5,260 nucleotides of DNA from UBA7446 sp964014735 (GTDB lineage: Bacteria; Bacteroidota; Bacteroidia; Flavobacteriales; Flavobacteriaceae), in contig CAXHBH010000052.1 in NCBI GenBank assembly GCA_964014735.1, positions 1 to 5,260 on the forward strand, written 5' to 3'. The notes beneath the pieces were generated by a model. The model had not been told where the DNA came from. It searched no databases and saw only the letters and a program-made list of their open reading frames with translations. Positions 1 through 5,260 of this stretch are shown here, one piece after another. Each line of letters starts with the position of its first letter. Position 1 is the stretch's first letter. The position numbers and the translations under genes were made by a program.

Positions 1-179
1 ATGGGCATCGTGTCGGTTTTGGAAAAGGTTACTATGATAGGTTTCTCAATCGTTGTTCCAAAAATGTTAAAACTATTGGGGTGTCATATTTTGAACCTGT
101 AGAAAAAATAATAGACATCGAATTCACAGATGTGGCCTTGGATATGGTAATAACCCCAAATAAAGTATACCAGTTTTAA
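1..179 (+). CDS. 5-formyltetrahydrofolate cyclo-ligase (MTHFS family), C-terminal fragment
   Basis: The reading frame enters from the left edge (first whole codon at base 3) and ends at TAA 177-179, leaving 58 residues of a protein that is usually about 180-200 residues long. Visible residues 1-15 read GHRVGFGKGYYDRFL, the family's signature (G-x-R-x-G-x-G-x-G-Y-Y-D-R), which forms part of the nucleotide and folate site. It is followed by the expected strand (TIGVSYF) and the closing segment (DVALDMVITP). The family uses ATP to convert 5-formyl-tetrahydrofolate to 5,10-methenyl-tetrahydrofolate in the cytoplasm, recovering a folate that otherwise inhibits one-carbon enzymes. The E. coli member is called ygfA or fau. 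The gene converges on lspA and the two stop codons overlap by four bases. The ATG at base 1 is in a different frame and is not its start. The identification rests on the motif and the C-terminal pattern; the N-terminal part is outside the window. Confidence 0.9.
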   Translation, partial: GHRVGFGKGYYDRFLNRCSKNVKTIGVSYFEPVEKIIDIEFTDVALDMVITPNKVYQF

Positions 180-805
180 CTAAATACCTTTCGCTGTTGT
201 AATAAAAGCAAAACAACCCCAACAGAAATGGCGCTATCTGCAATATTAAAAACAGGCTCAAAGAAAGTAAAATGATCCCCTCCTACAAAAGGAAACCAAT
301 TTGGCCAGGTCCATGTAAACATTGGAAACTGAAACATATCTACTACATGACCGAACATAAGCGGAGCATAGCCTCCTTGTTCTGGCAAAAATGTAGCTAA
401 TTGATTGTAAGTTGTTTCTGAAAAAAGGACTCCGTATAAAACTGAATCAATAATGTTTCCTAGAGCTCCTGCAAAAATAAAGCTAACAGCTATCAATTGC
501 ATCTTAGGAACTTTTGATTTGACAGCGCGTAAGAGCCAAATCCATATTCCCGTTACGGCTATTAATCTAAAAATACTCAATAGTAGTTTTGCAGTGTTTT
601 CGCTTATAAACGGGATGAAGTCACTAAGGCTTGCCCCCCAAGCCATACCTTTATTTTCTACAAATAGCAATCGAAACCAGCCCCAATCAATAATGGGAGC
701 ACTACCGTAATAAGTCAAGCTGTAGTTAAGTTTGATGTAAACTTTTAGGGCTTGATCTGCGGCAAGGATGGCTAAAACAATCCAAGAAAGTTTTCTAAGC
801 GTCAT
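176..805 (-). CDS. lspA: Lipoprotein signal peptidase (signal peptidase II)
   Basis: This inner-membrane aspartyl protease of family A8 cleaves the signal peptide of diacylglyceryl-modified prolipoproteins just before the lipidated cysteine; it is the target of globomycin. The 209-residue protein shows the family motifs in order: ADQ-x3-K near residues 16-21, ENKGMAWG at 50-57, GNIID at 116-120, HVVDMF at 153-158 and FNIADSA at 186-192. By comparison with characterised LspA, D156 and D190 are the catalytic pair and N117 and D120 are the conserved structural residues. Four hydrophobic segments are visible, at about 6-24, 73-93, 104-125 and 190-203, as expected. The protein is some 40 residues longer than E. 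coli LspA. The extra length lies mainly between D120 and D156 and between D156 and D190, which is the form I associate with Bacteroidota. The ATG lies 3 bases after the stop of the DksA/TraR-like gene, so translational coupling is likely. No clear Shine-Dalgarno precedes it; the leader is A-rich (TTAAACA). The stop overlaps that of the convergent cyclo-ligase gene. Confidence 0.96.
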   Translation of the reverse strand: MTLRKLSWIVLAILAADQALKVYIKLNYSLTYYGSAPIIDWGWFRLLFVENKGMAWGASLSDFIPFISENTAKLLLSIFRLIAVTGIWIWLLRAVKSKVPKMQLIAVSFIFAGALGNIIDSVLYGVLFSETTYNQLATFLPEQGGYAPLMFGHVVDMFQFPMFTWTWPNWFPFVGGDHFTFFEPVFNIADSAISVGVVLLLLQQRKVFS

Positions 806-808
806 TGT

Positions 809-1186
809 TTAACGCTGCATGTTTTTAGCCTCTATGCTTAATGTTGCGTGAGGAACAAGTTTTAAGCGTTCAGCGCTAATCAATTTTCCCGTTACGCGAC
901 AAACACCATACGTCTTGTTTTCAATCCGTATTAAGGCATTTTTTAAATCTCGAATAAACTTTTCTTGTCTGATGGCGAGTTGGGTGTTGGCCTCTTTTGA
1001 CATGGTTTCTGATCCTTCTTCAAATGCTTTAAAAGTGGGTGCGGTATCATCCGTTCCATTATTGCTGTCATTCATATAGGCACTGCGAATGAGTTCTAAG
1101 TCTTTTTGAGCCTTAGTAATTTTTTCTTCAATGATTATTTTAAACTCTTGCAGGGCTTCGTCGCTGTAATTATTAGATTTTTCCAT
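809..1186 (-). CDS. DksA/TraR-family protein with a degenerate zinc finger
   Basis: The protein has 125 residues and is mostly helical and charged. The N-terminal half (about residues 8-38 and 60-92) has the look of the DksA coiled-coil hairpin. The C-terminal part, YGVCRVTGKLIS then RLKLVPHATLSIEAK (93-121), aligns without gaps to the DksA zinc-finger module. Of the four zinc-ligand positions only C96 is kept; the others are T99, S117 and A120, at the same spacing as the four ligand cysteines of E. coli DksA. Family members bind in the RNA polymerase secondary channel and, often with ppGpp, modulate transcription of rRNA, tRNA and amino-acid genes. Counting back from C96, the acidic tip motif D-x-x-D-x-A of E. 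coli DksA would fall on K53, E56 and G58, so that motif is not obviously kept and the activity may differ. The gene lies 10 bases after ileS and 3 bases before lspA, indicating co-transcription. Start ATG 1186 is the only sensible one and lacks a Shine-Dalgarno. Family membership is solid; the regulatory role is inferred. Confidence 0.88.
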   Translation of the reverse strand: MEKSNNYSDEALQEFKIIIEEKITKAQKDLELIRSAYMNDSNNGTDDTAPTFKAFEEGSETMSKEANTQLAIRQEKFIRDLKNALIRIENKTYGVCRVTGKLISAERLKLVPHATLSIEAKNMQR

Positions 1187-1196
1187 AATTGCTAAA

Positions 1197-4100
1197 TTAT
1201 TTCGATTTGACCATATTTACGTTGGTTTGTAAAGAATCAAAAGATATTGGAATGCTACCTTCTAATTCATCTTTTACTAAGGTAATGCTTGTTGCTAAAA
1301 TTTCGTGTTGAATATACGTTTTGTTTTGTTTCAAAACATCTGATAGCGCTTCATTTTCATGCAGCGTGAGCGATATGGTGTCCGTAACATCAAATCCTAA
1401 GTCTTTACGTATGTTCTGCAAGCGGTTTACTAGCTCGCGCGCCATACCTTCCAATTGCAATGATTCATTCATTTGAACATCAAGAGCAACTGTCACGCCT
1501 TGCTCCGATGCTACAAGCCAGCCCGAAACATCTTTTGACGATATAACAACATCTTCAGGGTTAAGGATAATCTCTTTACCTTCAAGATTTAGTTCCAACT
1601 TACCTTCTTTTTCAAGTGTTTGTGTTTGGGCATCGCTCAACGCCTGTATGGATTGTGCAACCAACTTCATGTCTTTGCCAAACCTGGGTCCAAGTGTTTT
1701 GAAATTAGGCTTGACTTCTTTTACTAGTATAGACGAGGTATCATCGAGCAATTCTACTTCCTTGACATTAACTTCTGATGCTATCAGACTTGAAACAGCA
1801 GCTACTTGCTCTCGCTCACTATTATCTAAAACCGGAATCATAATACGCTGTAACGGCTGTCTCACCTTAATTTTTTCTCGCTTACGCAAGGACAACACTA
1901 AAGAGGTGATTTTTTGTGCGCGTTGCATTTTTTGTTCCAAAATTGGATTAATAAACGCATCATTTGACTTTGGGTAATAAGCCAAATGAACCGACGATGA
2001 GGTCTCTTGCGGTGTAATACTATTTAAATCTTGATAAACCCTGTCTGCATAGAAAGGAGCTACAGGCGCCATAAGTTTTGCAACGTTGATTAAACATTCA
2101 TAAAGCGTTTGGTAAGCAGCTATTTTATCCGCTTCATAGGTTCCTTTCCAGAAACGACGGCGACACAAACGCACATACCAGTTGCTCAAATCTTCTGTGA
2201 CAAAATGCGAAATTACACGACAAGCCCTTGTGGGCTCATAAGCATCAAAATGATTGGTTGCGTTATGAATTAAAGTATGTAACTCTGACAAAATCCATTG
2301 ATCAATTTCTGGGCGTTCTTCCAATGGAATGGCAGCTTCTTCATATTTAAATCCATCAATATTGGCATAAAGACCAAAGAAAGCATAAGTATTGTAAAGG
2401 GTGCCAAAAAATTTGCGTTTTACCTCCTCAATTCCTTCAATATCAAACTTTAAATTGTCCCAGGGGTTTGCATTGCTAATCATATACCAACGCGTGGCAT
2501 CAGGTCCATAAGTCTTTAAGGTCTCAAAGGGGTCAACAGCATTGCCAAGGCGTTTTGACATTTTTTGACCGTTTTTGTCCAAAACAAGGCCATTGGAAAG
2601 AACGTTTTTATAGGCCACTGAATCAAAAACCAATGTGGCGATGGTGTGTAAAGTGTAAAACCATCCACGTGTTTGATCAACACCCTCTGCTATGTAATCA
2701 GCGGGGAAAGCAACCCCGTCATCAATTTTATCTTTATTTTCAAATGGGTAATGCCACTGGGCGTAGGGCATTGATCCCGAATCAAACCAAACATCGATAA
2801 GGTCGGATTCGCGATACATGGGTTTACCTGAATCACTCTGCAAAATCAATTTATCAACTGTGTCTTTGTGCAAATCGACACTGTCGTAATTGTTATCAGA
2901 CATGTCTTCTGCTACAAATCCTTCAAATGGGTTTTTTTTCATAAAACCCGCGGCAATAGCCTGATCAACAGCTTCTTTAAGCTCTTGAATGGACCCAATA
3001 ACTCGAGTTTCATCACCTTCTGCTGTGCGCCAAATGGGTAATGGAATGCCCCAAAAGCGTGAACGAGATAGGTTCCAATCGTTGGCATTTGCCAGCCAAT
3101 TCCCAAACCGAGCTTCACCTGTTTTTGTTGGTTTCCACTGAATGGTTTTGTTCAATCCTACCATGCGGTCTTTGTGCCCTTGAACTTTTATAAACCAAGA
3201 GTCTAAGGGGTAATAAAGCACAGGAGCGTCTGTTCGCCAACAATGTGGATAACTGTGGACATACTTTTCGACTTTAAAAGCTTTGTTTTCTTCTTTAAGG
3301 CGAATAGCAATCTCTACGTCTACCGACTTTTCAGGTGCTTTACCTTTTGGGTAAAATTCGTTTTTTATAAATTTCCCACCAACCAAACCAACCTCTGGCC
3401 TGAATTTTCCTTGAAGGTCTACAAGAGGTGCGGGGTTTTCATTTTCGTCTAATATCAAAAGTGGTGGGACAGGCGGTGTGGCTTCTTTAGCCACTTTGGC
3501 ATCGTCTGCACCAAAAGTGGGTGCCGTGTGAACAATTCCAGTTCCATCTTCAGTGGTTACAAAATCTCCAACTATAATGCGGAAGGCGTCTTTTGCATTT
3601 TCAAAGGGCAGCGGTGCCTGATTCCACAACTGTTTGTAGCGAATGCCTTCTAATTCTAATCCTTTAATTTGTTGCTTAATAAGGTATGGAATGGTTTTAT
3701 CTCCTTTTGAAAATGCGTTAAGTGTCGTTTCATTTTCTGCTTGAACGTATTTTTTTCCAAACTGCTTTGAAATAAGTTTTTCGGCAAGTAGAACGCGAAT
3801 GGGCTCAAAAGTATATTGATTGAAAGTTTGCACTACCGCATAACTAATTTTTGGGCCTACTGTTAGTGCTGTATTTGAGGGGAGTGTCCAAGGCGTCGTT
3901 GTCCATGCTAATATGTGTAAAGGAGTATTACTCCGCAAAGTCGCTGGAAGCGTATTGTCAAGCGTTTCAAATTGAGCAGTTACAGATGTATCGCTTACAT
4001 CTCGATAACATCCAGGCTGATTTAATTCATGAGAAGATAGTCCTGTTCCGGCCATAGGGGAGTATGGTTGGATGGTATAACCCTTATATATTAACCCTTT

Positions 4101-4601
4101 TTTATAGAGAGTTGCCAATAACCACCATACAGATTCCATGTATTTTGAGGTGTAGGTGATGTAAGGATCTTCCATGTCTACCCAATAACCCATTTTTTTG
4201 GTGAGATCATTCCATACGTCTGTGTAGCGCATAACGGCCTCGCGGCAAGCTTTATTGTAATCCGATATGCTAATGATTTTACCGATATCTTCCTTAGTAA
4301 TGCCAAGCTCCTTTTCTACCCCAAGCTCAACGGGTAGTCCATGTGTATCCCAGCCTGCTTTTCTCTTGACTTGAAAGCCTTGTTGGGTTTTATAGCGACA
4401 AAAAATATCTTTTAATGCGCGAGCCAATACATGATGAATTCCTGGTAGCCCGTTTGCAGATGGAGGGCCTTCATAAAACACAAAAGGGGGGCGCCCTTCT
4501 CTTGTAGAAACACTTGCCTCAAAGGTTAGGTGTTCATCCCAAAAAGAAGCAATTTCATTAGCCGTTGCGGATAAATCAAGGTGTGAATATATAGGAAACA
4601 A
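1197..4601 (-). CDS. ileS: Isoleucyl-tRNA synthetase, type 2-like, with a GIHH signature
   Basis: This class I enzyme charges tRNA-Ile with isoleucine in the cytoplasm. The 1134 residues carry the expected modules in order: N-terminal FWDEH; the ATP-site signature PPSANGLPGIHH (46-57), where the usual H-x-G-H is G54-I-H-H57; WDTHGLPVE (84-92); the CP1 editing domain with TTTPWTLPSN (234-243) and GTGIVHTAPTFGADD (353-367), including the conserved editing Asp region; SWFIKV (468-473); DVWFDSGS (603-610); ADYIAEGVDQTRGWF (634-648); KMSKR (680-684); and the anticodon-binding domain with SNWYVRLCRRRFW (806-818). The long C-terminus (about 890-1134) has no cysteine, so the zinc-binding tail of E. 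coli-type IleRS is absent, in keeping with type 2. Editing should therefore be intact, since the CP1 motifs are present. The start is TTG at 4601: an in-frame TAG lies only 9 bases upstream, no ATG occurs before residue 124 (past the signature), and FPIYSHLDL matches a normal IleRS N-terminus. The gene is first in the run with the DksA-like gene and lspA. Confidence 0.97.
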   Translation of the reverse strand: MFPIYSHLDLSATANEIASFWDEHLTFEASVSTREGRPPFVFYEGPPSANGLPGIHHVLARALKDIFCRYKTQQGFQVKRKAGWDTHGLPVELGVEKELGITKEDIGKIISISDYNKACREAVMRYTDVWNDLTKKMGYWVDMEDPYITYTSKYMESVWWLLATLYKKGLIYKGYTIQPYSPMAGTGLSSHELNQPGCYRDVSDTSVTAQFETLDNTLPATLRSNTPLHILAWTTTPWTLPSNTALTVGPKISYAVVQTFNQYTFEPIRVLLAEKLISKQFGKKYVQAENETTLNAFSKGDKTIPYLIKQQIKGLELEGIRYKQLWNQAPLPFENAKDAFRIIVGDFVTTEDGTGIVHTAPTFGADDAKVAKEATPPVPPLLILDENENPAPLVDLQGKFRPEVGLVGGKFIKNEFYPKGKAPEKSVDVEIAIRLKEENKAFKVEKYVHSYPHCWRTDAPVLYYPLDSWFIKVQGHKDRMVGLNKTIQWKPTKTGEARFGNWLANANDWNLSRSRFWGIPLPIWRTAEGDETRVIGSIQELKEAVDQAIAAGFMKKNPFEGFVAEDMSDNNYDSVDLHKDTVDKLILQSDSGKPMYRESDLIDVWFDSGSMPYAQWHYPFENKDKIDDGVAFPADYIAEGVDQTRGWFYTLHTIATLVFDSVAYKNVLSNGLVLDKNGQKMSKRLGNAVDPFETLKTYGPDATRWYMISNANPWDNLKFDIEGIEEVKRKFFGTLYNTYAFFGLYANIDGFKYEEAAIPLEERPEIDQWILSELHTLIHNATNHFDAYEPTRACRVISHFVTEDLSNWYVRLCRRRFWKGTYEADKIAAYQTLYECLINVAKLMAPVAPFYADRVYQDLNSITPQETSSSVHLAYYPKSNDAFINPILEQKMQRAQKITSLVLSLRKREKIKVRQPLQRIMIPVLDNSEREQVAAVSSLIASEVNVKEVELLDDTSSILVKEVKPNFKTLGPRFGKDMKLVAQSIQALSDAQTQTLEKEGKLELNLEGKEIILNPEDVVISSKDVSGWLVASEQGVTVALDVQMNESLQLEGMARELVNRLQNIRKDLGFDVTDTISLTLHENEALSDVLKQNKTYIQHEILATSITLVKDELEGSIPISFDSLQTNVNMVKSK

Positions 4602-4676
4602 AATTTCTTGCTAAAATTATGCTTGCGAAAGTAACCATTTTAGGTCAAAAAATGATGGATTACGGGTTTCTAGTCA
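4602..4676. other. Intergenic region between the TonB receptor gene and ileS
   Basis: This 75-base AT-rich gap is the only intergenic stretch longer than 10 bases, so a promoter for the ileS run should lie here or inside the receptor gene. On the minus strand it contains TTGACC (4641-4646), TACTTTCG and TAATTTTA (4612-4619). The last two each match five of the six fixed bases of the Bacteroidota -7 consensus TAnnTTTG, but neither has a TTG at the usual spacing upstream, so I do not assign a promoter. A run of six T just after the receptor stop follows only a weak, AT-rich five-pair stem with an 18-base loop, not a convincing terminator. There is no T-box-like structure that I can recognise, and no strong Shine-Dalgarno before the TTG start (AAGAAA is the nearest purine run). 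Confidence 0.5.
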
Positions 4677-5260
4677 TTACATCTGATACCTTATAACCAA
4701 CCTTAAGCTTCTGCCTGGTGCAGAAATCCCAGATGCAAATTCTCTGTAATGGGAGTCAAAAAGGTTAAATAACCCCCCCGACAAATTAAAAGACGGATTA
4801 ATGGGATAGGCAAACTGGAAGTCAAAACGATGCCAAGCAGGAGTCCCTGCATAAGACCCATCAAACATAATCGGTGTTTCATCCAATCCGTCTTCCCCCC
4901 ATGGGCTATAAGTACTGGCGTGTTTGGCTTTTGCAAAATTCCATTCAATTCCTAGAGTTCCCTTATTAAATTTTAAATTTAATTTTTGGACAGTAAATAA
5001 TGGGCTAATAGACGGAAGGTTTCCGCTTAGGTCATTGCCGTCGCCTTTGGTTAATGTCAGTGCCCCTGAATAATGCAGTTTGGAAGTAATTTGGCACTGG
5101 GTTTGAGTGGTAAAACCATATACACGAACCTGGCCAAGATTGTTGTTAGACACTGTATTAACCTCATCGCCAGAGAACATAATGGTATCTGTCCTTTGAG
5201 TAGACGAATCGTCATAAATGTGATATGTGCCACGTGCGATATAGTCATAAATATTGGCAT
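4677..5260 (-). CDS. TonB-dependent outer-membrane receptor, C-terminal fragment
   Basis: The frame is open from the right edge to TAA at 4677-4679, giving 193 visible residues. The ATG at 5180 is internal: the frame continues upstream with receptor-like sequence (IYDYIARGTYHIYDD), so the gene starts outside the window. The fragment has the alternating aromatic and polar pattern of outer-membrane beta strands and the landmarks of a TonB-dependent receptor barrel end: LPSISPLFTVQKLNLKF (residues 81-97), GTPAWHRFDFQFAYPIN (138-154) and NLFDSHYREFASGISAPGR (165-183), then the last strand LRLVIRYQM. The NLFD-x2-Y-R-x2-ASG-I-SAPGR pattern is the classic C-terminal box of the hemoglobin/vitamin B12/siderophore receptor group. 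Such proteins import iron complexes, cobalamin or other large ligands, powered by TonB-ExbBD. The ligand cannot be told from this part, and the plug and TonB box are not visible. The final residue is Met where most outer-membrane barrels end in Phe or Trp. It is on the same strand as ileS, 75 bases upstream, and functionally unrelated. Confidence 0.9.
   Translation of the reverse strand, partial: ANIYDYIARGTYHIYDDSSTQRTDTIMFSGDEVNTVSNNNLGQVRVYGFTTQTQCQITSKLHYSGALTLTKGDGNDLSGNLPSISPLFTVQKLNLKFNKGTLGIEWNFAKAKHASTYSPWGEDGLDETPIMFDGSYAGTPAWHRFDFQFAYPINPSFNLSGGLFNLFDSHYREFASGISAPGRSLRLVIRYQM

Noticed and set aside
1..102. ATG-started 33-codon frame at the first base of the window
   Set aside because: It overlaps the cyclo-ligase in another frame; the frame starting at base 3 carries the unmistakable GYYDR signature and runs to a stop next to lspA.
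2932..2939. A8 run (minus strand) in ileS as a programmed slippage site
   Set aside because: It encodes ordinary Lys-Lys-Asn in a continuous frame, and a slip would only truncate an essential enzyme; no downstream structure or alternative product is apparent.
453..4057. Plus-strand open frames at 453-710, 1648-1977, 2555-2800, 3243-3452 and 3851-4057
   Set aside because: Each lies wholly antisense to lspA or ileS, has no recognisable motif and looks like a shadow of the strongly supported minus-strand genes.
4602..4646. Promoter candidates TTGACC, TACTTTCG and TAATTTTA upstream of ileS
   Set aside because: No pair has the spacing expected for either the Bacteroidota or the E. coli housekeeping consensus, so none is assigned.
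4647..4678. Possible intrinsic terminator after the TonB receptor gene
   Set aside because: Only a five-pair AT-rich stem (AATGA/TCATT) with an 18-base loop, whose 3' arm runs into the T-run; too weak to call.
4703..5260. Minus-strand open frames at 4703-4948 and 5057-5260
   Set aside because: They are out of frame with the TonB receptor C-terminus, whose frame has clear family motifs over the same bases.
1..5260. Mobile elements, CRISPR arrays, tRNA or rRNA genes, defence or toxin-antitoxin systems
   Set aside because: No inverted or direct repeats of useful length, no transposase or defence motifs and no RNA-gene patterns were seen; nearly all bases belong to five housekeeping or envelope genes.

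Overview
The window is AT-rich and almost fully coding. It looks like chromosomal DNA of a Bacteroidota bacterium. Four things point there: a long type-2-like isoleucyl-tRNA synthetase lacking a C-terminal zinc domain, a DksA/TraR-family protein whose zinc-finger cysteines are mostly replaced, a lipoprotein signal peptidase with long insertions near its catalytic motifs, and a TonB-dependent receptor next door. The gene starts also lack strong Shine-Dalgarno sequences. I cannot name the genus.

Layout, left to right. (1) Positions 1-179, plus strand: the C-terminal 58 residues of a 5-formyltetrahydrofolate cyclo-ligase, cut by the window edge. (2) Positions 176-4601, minus strand: a compact run transcribed in the order ileS, DksA/TraR-like gene, lspA, with gaps of 10 and 3 bases, most likely one operon. 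lspA converges on the cyclo-ligase gene and their stop codons overlap in a shared TTAA. (3) Positions 4602-4676: a 75-base intergenic stretch, the only one longer than 10 bases. (4) Positions 4677-5260, minus strand: the C-terminal 193 residues of a TonB-dependent outer-membrane receptor, truncated at the right edge.

The minus-strand cluster combines translation (IleRS), a probable RNA-polymerase-binding regulator (DksA/TraR-like) and lipoprotein maturation (LspA). ileS and lspA are also neighbours in Escherichia coli and many other bacteria; here the regulator gene sits between them.

I found no mobile element, CRISPR array, RNA gene, defence system or other clearly novel system. The best leads are variants of housekeeping parts. 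IleRS carries a swapped active-site signature, Gly-Ile-His-His in place of His-x-Gly-His, a form linked to very strong mupirocin resistance. ileS appears to start at TTG and is overlapped by a small ATG-started frame with tandem Ile codons. The DksA-like protein keeps only one of four zinc-ligand cysteines.
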